Of a stretch of 46,466 bases of DNA, positions 37,161 through 46,466 are shown one piece after another. Location of the stretch: contig JABUQX010041909.1 of the NCBI GenBank assembly GCA_015478945.1, positions 1 to 46,466 of the forward strand, written 5' to 3'. The DNA comes from Trachelipus rathkii. Taxonomy: Eukaryota > Arthropoda > Malacostraca > Isopoda > Trachelipodidae. Numbering within the stretch: the first letter of the stretch is position 1; each line of letters opens with the position of its first letter. A program made the translations under genes and the position numbers. The notes below the pieces were generated by a model. That model had not been told where the DNA came from. It saw nothing but the letters and a program-made list of their open reading frames with translations, and searched no databases.

Positions 37161-37724
37161 TATTTTTTCGTAACATAAATTAAATTAATAATATAAATAT
37201 TAATAATTAATAATATAATTAAATATAATATATAAATATTAATATAATATATAAATAAATATCTATAATTAAGATGTAAATAAATAATATAATATAATTA
37301 AAATAATATATAATAATAATAATAATAATCAATTTTGAAATATATGTAAGTCAAAATATTTTACTCCTAATCTTGGCAAGATAATGTATTGATCAATAAC
37401 AGGTTATAGTATATGCGAGACTGAGTATATCGCATGGCAAAGGTCAGCGGGTTATCGATAAATTCACTAGCTCGAATCTAAGTAGATAATAATTACCTAA
37501 GTAAAGTTTTCACCCTCTCACTCTATTAATAGGCTTAATGGCCCGTGAGGGTTATAGCCAAAATTCGTAAATCTAATAAGAGTAATAATAATGACTATAA
37601 CAACCCTTAAATACTATTCAGAAGAAATAAATTCTTGGTAGTCTAATTTAAAATTGATTATGAATTTAGAAGTAACAAACAGACCAAATTTAATAAATTA
37701 TAAATTAATTGTATTAAAATACAA
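37161..37724. other. AT-rich junction before satellite B
   Basis: TAATAATA and AATATATAAAT strings at 37180-37330, then more mixed sequence with an imperfect nested stem-loop at 37512-37552. It shows no clear satellite B match, except perhaps a weak TACTCCTAATCTTGG at about 37361. No gene. Confidence 0.5.
37512..37552 (+). other. Imperfect nested inverted repeat
   Basis: The outer arms ACCCTCTCAC and GTGAGGGT pair with a two-base bulge. Inner arms ATTAA (37525-37529) and TTAAT (37535-37539) flank TAGGC. It is not tRNA-like and there is no T-run to suggest a terminator. It may be chance. Confidence 0.4.
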
Positions 37725-38340
37725 GTCTAACCTGCCTACCTATTTTTCCAAAAAACGTGGGACCCATAACAGACTTTATGATAATCACCTATTTTATTAA
37801 CTACACTATCTCGACATTAAGGAGTTTCATAGGGTGGCCAAGGTGAAATAGCTCCGAATTGTTTAATCTTCGATCCGAAAAAAAATTTTGTGTATTTAGC
37901 ACCGTGGTGCGGTCACATTAAAGTCTAATAAAAGAAATTATAACTCTAATAATAATAAAATATTATAAATTTATTTTCAAAAACTCTAAATGGACAAAGT
38001 TTTTCTTTACAATTATTGATGTTAAACGCATAAAATATAAGAGTCTACTTAGATCGACATTAATTAATATGGTCGCTTATATGGCAAGATTCAATGCCCA
38101 AATCGAATCGCGCGGATATCAAAGTTTTGTTTGGGTGAGAGTTAGGAGGTAACGTATTATAATTATACTATTTACAGGTATACTGACTACATAAAAAGAG
38201 TACTAATCAATCTGGGGATACTAGAAAACGTTTTAGAAACCTAAAGAAATATTATTTTGCCCAAGGAATAAACTAACACATTGGCGAATACTATACCAAA
38301 TTTCTAATAGAATATATTCAAATTATTTTAATTAAAGAAA

Positions 38341-38366
38341 GGGTTGTGGGGGGATCATAAGGGGGG
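38341..38366 (+). other. G-run cluster inside satellite B
   Basis: GGG at 38341-38343, six G at 38348-38353 and six G at 38361-38366. It could form a three-layer quadruplex if a six-G run is split. It lies just before the clean satellite B copies and is absent from other copies. Confidence 0.6.
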
Positions 38367-38439
38367 AATCGAAGCACATTTCAGGAATCAAAATTAAAAA
38401 TATTGTAAGTTTAGTAGGGATATGTAAGTAGTTTATTAG

Positions 38440-38985
38440 ATACGGACAAAAAAAATTACTTCTACCTATTACTCCAAAACTTGGACCCATGGAGACTTAA
38501 TGATATCACTATTTTATTACTAAAACATTTAGGATGTCAGACAGAATAGCAGTATTTCCGGAGTGTCTGTCAGTTTCCAACCTAAATCTAACTAATTTCG
38601 TACGACAAAAAAGTCTACTGCTACCTATTTCTCCAAAACGTGGACCCATTCAGATTCCATGATACCACAACTTTATTAGTAAAACATTATGTATTTCAGA
38701 CAGAATAGCAGTATTTCCGGAGTATCCGAAACTTTCCAGGTACCGGCATCTAAGTATTTTCGTACGACAAAAAAAATTTCTACCTAAAACTCCAAAACTA
38801 GGACCCATACAGACTTCCTGCTATCACTATTTTACTACTAAAATATTAAGGATTTCAGATTGAATAGCATTATTTCCAAAGGATCTAAAATTTTGGATAT
38901 AGAGACATCTAAGTATTTTCGTACGATACAAATAAATGAAATATTACTATGTGCGGCTGCCTATTACCTCAAAATTTGGACGCCT
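38440..38985. repeat. Clean satellite B copies
   Basis: Three and a half adjacent copies with most blocks intact. The palindrome TCGTACGA recurs at 38598, 38760 and 38919. These copies define the ~160-bp period and are the best template for a consensus. Confidence 0.9.
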
Positions 38986-41900
38986 TCAGACTTTATGAAT
39001 ATACTATTTACTATTTAATAAAGATTATGATTATCAGATGGAATAGCATTGTTTCCCTCACTGTAGGATAATCCATTAATTAATATATTGAGGAGAAAGT
39101 GATACGTTAAGGTAATATTACAGTAACGACTAAAATAATCTACTTGAGTGCATACTCTAATATATTTATAATTATCAGTACCAATTATTTGTACTACCAA
39201 TTCTCTAGCTTGTGAGATATGTGAGATTTTAATTTTATTAATTATACAGACGCAAGCTGATATCAATTAGAAAATCCAAAATTCATTTATCGTGAAGTAT
39301 TCACAAATATATTTTTATTTTATATTATATTATTATATAATAAATAAGTTGCATTCCGAGACCATTACAGTTGATTTATTACGTACGAACAAATATAATA
39401 TACAATAAGCGAATAGCCGTAACCACTGCATATATAATATTTACAAACACATTTTTCCCCAACGTCATGTATACTTATTTTTTACAATATAATATTAAGG
39501 ATTTCCAAATCAAATAAAAACTCCGTGATAATAAAAAAAAATCTAATAGCATCGAGTTATATCTAATAAAAATTGAACGGCGTTTAATCATACACACGAT
39601 GTAATCTTTAAGAGCCCCTAAAAGCTTCATGATACAAAATATTGTAATTAATAAACACGAACAAATTATACAGTTGATATTCTAGAACGAGGATTTTAGC
39701 ATTATCTTTCGCGATAGTATATCCGCATTAATACGTTCTTACGGAGAGTTAATTAAGGGATTATAATATGAAGATAACATGGAGAAACTGCATTCCTCAA
39801 TTGACTGTAAAGAGTTAAAAATATTCTCTACTGAGGATGATGATGATAATAAAAATAATAAACTGAGAGTATTACTTGAGTGACACTCTTTTGCCACTTT
39901 ATGACTATACAAAACAATTAATACCAACTACACTCATTGAGGATACAGCCTATCTTTGAGAAGATAAGGTCTAAATTAAGATAGAGAAATAATTTCGCGT
40001 TTTCTCTTACACTATATCCACATAAGTCATGTAATGTGTAAATTTTTGCAGCCAATGGAGAGAGTTTCGAGATAAATTTATTGATTATTTTAGCTTTTAC
40101 AAAATTAATAAAGTATTTTATTATTATAATATAGATCAAAAAAAATCAAATACTTGCTTATCACTATATATCTAAACAACATAACGTATTTATAAAACTA
40201 GCATACCAGTTTATCTATGAAATATTATACTGATATATATTTATTAACAAAAACTTTAAAAATATTTCTAAATAATAGATGTACAGTTACATAAGTGAGT
40301 ATATTTACCTAGGAGTATTCAAAATAATATTTATGAGGATGAGTTTAGGTGATATCTTAGTAATTTTTCTTAACAAGGAGTAACTGGTTAATACGATAAT
40401 AAATAGATACTGATATCTGCTTTTGCTCGAGTGGTGAGCAACACCTATATAACTCTATGAGAGACCATCACAAACTTCATCGATATGACGACAATTTTAA
40501 ATAGGTGTGAGAGAAAACATATAAAAGAGGATTTAAGAGCAGGAAATGAATTTCAGTTAAAATGACTGTGGGGATTATGGAGGAAAGAAAAGGAAATCAG
40601 CGTTTTGATCACTCGCTATAAGGGAATAAATTACTAGTTAAATAACTGAATCGAATATTATTATCTGTAGTGGGGTGGTCACCGAGTGAAAAAACGGAAG
40701 TGGTATATCTGGTGGTTTTACGGGAACAGTATCAAAAATAAAATCTAGTATTCTAATAGTGAGATAACCATTAATAATAAATTATACCTATAGTACAGAG
40801 ACTATTATCATGATATCACTATTTTTTTTAATAAAGACATTAAGAATTTCAGATGGAATAAGCATCTCATCCTGATAAGTATCTACCAAATTTTAGAGTA
40901 ATGGAATATCTTAAAGTATAATTTGGGTATACAACAAAAAATCTTACTCTATATGCTTACATATATTCCTTACTTATAACTAATAATCTCTATTGAATAC
41001 CCTCTATCAGAAATCTGTAAAATAATATTTATTATTTACCTAAATAACATTAAGATTTTATCAAGTATGAGTAAATATATATATAACATTATTTCCGGGG
41101 TATATCTCAAAATTTATTTGAGGATGATATAGTAGATATTCTAAAATAGTGAAATTATTTAGTACGACAAAAAAAAATTACTTGACTTAACTAATTATTC
41201 CAAAACTTGGACCATGCAGACTTCCATCATGTAGAATTATTTTAGTAACAAAAACATTAAGGATTTCAATTATAATATATGGCCAACACTAATTTACCGA
41301 GGAGGTAGTATGTCCAATATTCCTGGAGTTAGGGAGAGCAGTATACTATCGTGTTTCTTTCACGAGAGAGTGAGTAGACACGACTAAAACAGTGTTTCAA
41401 AGAGCTACATTTTTACTCCAAACATGGCCTACAAAACTTCATGATATCACGTATTATAACTCATGATAATCATAAATATTATAGGAGAGTTTTTCAGCAC
41501 ATGAGATAAATAGCAGTATTTCCGGAGATATTGCCAAAAAATTTTTTATGATAAGTAACCGGGGAATAATCGTCGTAAAGGAATATATAGTAAGGACAAG
41601 TAAAAACAACTAACACCCGATATTGGCATGAAAACAACTAAAAACGTTAAACTCCCACATACAGACCTCATGATATTCTAACTATTTTTATTGCTAAAAT
41701 ATCAAAAACCACATTAAAGATTTTCAAATAGAATACGCAGTAATTTCGCGGAGATAATTCAAATTGTTAGGATGTTAAAGATAATTTAAGTTTTTCTTAT
41801 GACAAAATGATATAACAATATTTCATAAAGGCGCGCTGCAGCTCTCACGATAGTTGTGAGGACAAGGGGCAAAGCAAGTCACACATCGCGCCACATCAAC

Positions 41901-42778
41901 AGGACTTCTATGGATAACTCGAGAGACACGATTTTCTCTTAAACTGAAATCTTTTATAGGTGGTAGACACGGGATACTGTAATACTTGCACGTATTGGTG
42001 TGTTGCACAGTTAGAGTGTATTCCTCAAAATCATATTTAACACTTTATACTAGTATAACCGGATACATTCATAAGGTATTATATTCCGTAACGAACAATA
42101 AAATCACCTCATTTTCAGCTATTTAATTACTTATCTATACGGTGGGTACCATAATAAGGTACAAAAATGAATATCTAACTTAAAATTATATTCGTATTAA
42201 ACCTTTAAAGATTTACAGATGTAGAAAAGAAATTATTTTCCGTAGTAGGGTATCCCCAAATTCTTAAATCAGAGTATAAAGAGATATTACTATATAATAA
42301 TATTATTATTTCACTTACGGACAAAAAAAGATCTAATCATGTTTATCTATAAATATTTACTTACTCAAAAATCATTGGATACAAAATACAGACTTTCTCA
42401 ATAATATCACTTATTTTATTATTAATAACAATTATATTAGGTAATTATCTGATTGAAATAGTGATTATTTATCTCATAAGTTAATTACTACTATATACCA
42501 AAATATTTGGAGTTGAGGGATACTTCTATTAAATTTATAATTATACTTCAACTAAATAAAAAATTCTTACTGTAAATGCTACTATATATTACTCCTATAA
42601 CTTGGACCATAAAATAGTGAACATATCATAAATAGATATCACTATTTTATTATTAATAAAACATTTAGATTTCAAATAGAATGAGAGTAATATCTATAAC
42701 GATATTTATATATTCCGTGAGTGAATAATAGTACTCAAAAAAAAACATACTGTACAGCTATATATACTCATATATAAT

Positions 42779-42800
42779 TATATATATATATATATATATA
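42779..42800. repeat. TA microsatellite within satellite B
   Basis: Eleven TA units interrupting a degraded monomer. Shorter TATATA tracts occur in other degraded copies, such as near 43055 and 44000. Confidence 0.9.
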
Positions 42801-45800
42801 ACTAATATACTAGATATACAATAGCAATATGTATTTGTGTATATCAAATATATTTTATTATTACTAACATATAAAGGTGAATTTTAAGACAGAAATATAC
42901 AGTATTTCCAGAATAATTTACTCAAATATTATTTGAACTTAGGAAAAAATAATTTTAAAGTATTTATATCGTAAGGACTCATAAAATAATTTATACTGTA
43001 GCTACCTATATAATACTACCATAAAACTATGTGAGATCTAAAATATATTCTCATGATATATATATATAGCTATTATTTTAATATAGAAAGAAACACAACT
43101 ATAATTTACAAATGGATAATAAACAAATTGTGAACGCTAATATGATTCTCATAATATTATTTAGGATAGTTATATGGTGAGATATCATAAAGAATAGATT
43201 TTCGAACACGACAAATAATGAAATCTAACGTCATATCACCTTAATACTTATATACCAAAATAATTTGGACCTACATACATGAACCTTTAATGGCTATATC
43301 TATACATAATTTTTTATTATACTATATTAATCATAAGGTTTTCAGACAAGAATAGCAAGTAATTTCGCGTGAGAATTATACTCTAAAATTTATTCTTAGT
43401 TCATTATATAGTAGTGTGTTGTCTAAGTTAATTATTATTATTACTTAGAACGTAATTATAAAAAATAAATCTAATCTATGCTTAGCACCAATAAACACAA
43501 TTCGATTTACACCTTTAAATATTAGGAACCCCCATACTATTGAATCATTCCAATGATATATTCAGTTATTAGTTTTAATAAAGACTTATATGAATGGCAT
43601 TCGCATCACAAAGCCAATCTGTAGAAGAATTAAACTTGTATGCAAACTTAGAATTAATAATAAAATATGAGTGAGAACAGAGAGGATATCTTAGTAAATG
43701 TTCTTATTGTACGCAAAAAAAATCTACTGCTACTATTACTGCCAGAAAGCGTGACACCATAAACTGTGCTAAGCGGGATATCTGAATATTTATTCAATTG
43801 GTATTAAGACACATAATCAAAACATATGAGGCAATATAATAAGAAAGTATTTCACTTAATGAATAATATGAATGGAGATAATCTACATATTGTGTGTGTA
43901 TATAAAATATATACAAGTGTGACCTGATTAGAAAAGGTATTTTTTATCTTATTCGTTACACACATTCACTAGACACAAATTATACTTATTCACATATATA
44001 TATATACATTTTTCATTTTTTATTATATAATAAATCTTTCATTATTATGTAATTTTATCATATTGTTTACAACTCCGCTCAATTTAATAAATTAACTTTA
44101 ATACATATTAGACTGAATTTATCAAGTGATCAGTGCATAATATGCTTGAGGCATTGTAATTGTCTGTGATGTATTCATAGATATTTTCACAGAGTTTTTA
44201 TTCAAATACGTGAGAGATTGGGGATACAACATAGATAAAATAATCTACTTGTTAGTTTTCCCATTATAAATTACTCTACAAGATCATTGGACCCATAACA
44301 GACTTATGATATAAACCATTTATTAACAGCCAGCATTAGGATATTAGACTCAGAATAAGCAAGCATTTAAACGAAGTATCTAAAATTATTTCTAGCAGTT
44401 ACATACATCTAAGCTTTTTTTTGGAACGACCATAAAAATCTACTCATGTTACCTTATTATATCAAAACCTGACACTCATCCATTTTGAGACTTTAGAATA
44501 CCCATATAATAATATAAGAGAATTTATATGTATAACACTGTTATATTATTATACTATAATAATATATTTATAAATTTCTAAAAATTGTATGTAAGAAGAT
44601 AGCTGTTTGAGTGAAAATATCCCAGAAAGGAAAATTACAAGTAATGTAAAGTATTATTCCTTAATCACTTATATCAAAAAAATTTATTGCTACTATTATA
44701 TATCTCTAAAGAAAGACTGAGTGGTTTATTGTATTTCTAATGAATTATTCCATCATTATATATATTGTTATTTAAAATATAATCTCAATATAAGTGATTA
44801 TCTCAATATTAACAGAAAATGCAACTAATATTTCCGGAGTATATATTCAAAGTTACTTACGTGCGCAGTTCACCGATATTCACGTTTTATTTCTTGAGTA
44901 ATTTGTCGTATATAAAAGAAGTGTATCTTATGCCTACTATGTGAGCCTTTAACCCATAATGCACTTATAGGAATTTATATAAAACTTATCCTGTATATCA
45001 TAGAAATTTTGATTATTTAAGTACCTTAAGGGCAGGTATTTTATGGAGTATGTCATAAATTTTTGAGTTATATAGGGTGAATATATATATAAGTTAATTT
45101 ATATTCTTACGTATATTATAAAAATATATCAAACGCTCGCCTTATTATTATTATTCAAAAAAATTGATCCAAATCAGAAATTAACGAATTACGTTTAGCT
45201 ATATAAATTTAATTAATTAAAACGCTAAATCTGGTACTTTTTTTCAATAGTTCACGGTATTCACAAGAAATTTTCATGGAGTAAATTGGATAAATCTAAG
45301 TATTTCGTAGAATAAAAAAAATACTTAAATGAATATAACTATTACATTAGGAAAAACATATACATACTTCATAGTATAAAAACTTGTTATTAAAAAAATC
45401 AATAAAATCAATTAAAGAATTAATCAAATAGAGAGAAGCGTTATTTTGAGTTCTGAGATTTCTAGTAAATATTTAAGGTAGTGGTTATCTAAGTATTTAA
45501 TTTGTTATAACCTAAACATAATAAAAATATTATAATTAGCTCTATATCACTCACTTAAATAAAACTGATGGACCCATATACAGTAAGTTCCGTATGAGTA
45601 TATATATCAACTTTATTACTAAAAACATTGGGATTTCAAGAGGAATAGAGCAGTAATATTATCCGTGATATAATAACTTATTTATAGTTATAACTAGGTG
45701 AAATACTGTAAGTTTAATTTCATACGACAAAAAATATTAATATACTTAGTCTGCCTTATTATAACCTAAATAACTTTGAACCTTTCAACTTCACATGAAA

Positions 45801-46466
45801 TTACTAAATTTTTTTTAATTTATAAAAACATTAAGGATTTTTTAAGTATGGAATATATACTGCTATTTTTTTCCAGAGTATACCATAAAACTTGTAGAAT
45901 AAAAGGGTGAATATCGTAAGTAATTATTGAACATATGACAAAAATATCTATTTGACTTACCTATATTACTATAAACTCAAAACAATGACAATACAGATCA
46001 AGTTAATCCCTCATATTTAAAATTCTTAAGGATTATTTAAATACTAACTTATAGATTTATTAGTATCCCAAATTTTGTAGTTAGGGATATCTAAGTGTTT
46101 TTAGTACGACCAAAAAAAATCTACTGCTACCATAAATATTATACCAAAACTTTTAGGGACCTCATAACATACTTCAAGATATCACTATTTTATTGCTAAA
46201 ATATATATCTATTTCAGTATGGAAACAGCTCATTATTTATCCGGAGTTTTGCTCGAGATAAATTTTATGATGTTTGTATTCTTATTATATCTACTGTAAA
46301 AGACAAAAAAAAATATATCTAGCCTATCAAATATATATATCCAAAACATTTGGACCCATTATAGACTCACGATACACCATTTTTATTACTAAAACGTTAA
46401 AGGGTTTATGTGAGAACAGAGATAAGAGTGATTTCCAGAGGAGGTAGACAAGAAATTTGTCCAGTG

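Larger units (their letters stand above)
37725..46466. repeat. Satellite B: tandem array, basic period about 160 bp
   Basis: Unrelated to satellite A. Recurring blocks in order are: an A-run followed by TCTACTGCTACC, then TCCAAAACTTGGACCCA, then TTCATGATATCAC, then ATTTTATTACTAAAACATT, then AAGGATTTCAGA, then GAATAGCAGTATTTCCGGAG, then CTAAGTATTTTCGTACGAC. Clean spacings are 160, 162 and 159 bp (TACG-type landmarks at 38441, 38601, 38763 and 38922). Elsewhere the same blocks recur 190-230 bp apart with many insertions. The first weak copy is at about 37725 and the array is open at the right edge. About 45 copies are estimated. There is no conserved coding frame; the length is near one nucleosome. 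Confidence 0.9.

Noticed and set aside
21717..37724. Intact transposon or retroelement between the arrays
   Set aside because: No transposase or reverse-transcriptase motif, no long terminal or inverted repeats, and no target duplication could be found by eye.
38598..38613. CENP-B-box-like site in satellite B (TTCGTACGA)
   Set aside because: Only the TTCG....A half fits; the required CGGG half is replaced by an A-run.
39015..42008. Minus frames at 39015-39266, 39739-39927, 39918-40139 and 41823-42008
   Set aside because: All lie in degraded satellite B sequence, share no sequence with each other and show no domain.

Overview
This window is AT-rich eukaryotic, mostly repeat sequence, with no gene that I can identify. 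Two unrelated tandem satellite arrays flank about 16 kb of AT-rich, mostly non-repetitive sequence. No ATG-initiated open frame exceeds 114 codons on either strand. I recognise no tRNA, rRNA, CRISPR array or transposase. Long satellite arrays, microsatellites, extreme A/T tracts and absence of compact genes suggest a heterochromatic, possibly pericentromeric or subtelomeric, segment of an AT-rich nuclear genome. I cannot name the organism; an invertebrate is only a guess.

Layout. (1) 1-21716 is a head-to-tail array of roughly 70 copies of a 306-bp monomer, open at the left edge. Clean copies differ by a few percent and alternate with blocks full of small indels. Each monomer appears to be built from three related subunits of about 100 bp and carries three short dyads made of TTTCA/TGAAA. 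(2) 21717-37724 is single-copy-looking. It starts with about 5 kb of strongly G-skewed sequence, then becomes AT-rich with TA and TG microsatellites, a nearly pure A/T core (about 35200-36330), several G-run patches and four less AT-rich islands (27431-28150, 32871-33200, 34691-35165, 36941-37160). These islands hold the only protein-like open frames, all short. (3) 37725-46466 is a second, unrelated array with a period of about 160 bp, open at the right edge. It is clean only at about 38440-38985; elsewhere the same landmarks recur at inflated spacings of about 190-230 bp.

The main interpretive issue is sequence quality. In both arrays, clean copies change abruptly into copies with scattered indels, which looks more like an unpolished long-read consensus than biological decay. 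The middle region may be affected too, so broken open frames there cannot be read as pseudogenes with confidence. No coherent multi-gene system is visible. The most interesting signals are structural: the satellite subunit architecture, rearrangement junctions falling on its shared boxes, a GT-rich replacement inside one monomer, plus-strand G-run clusters, and the pairing of two satellites around a G-skewed spacer.
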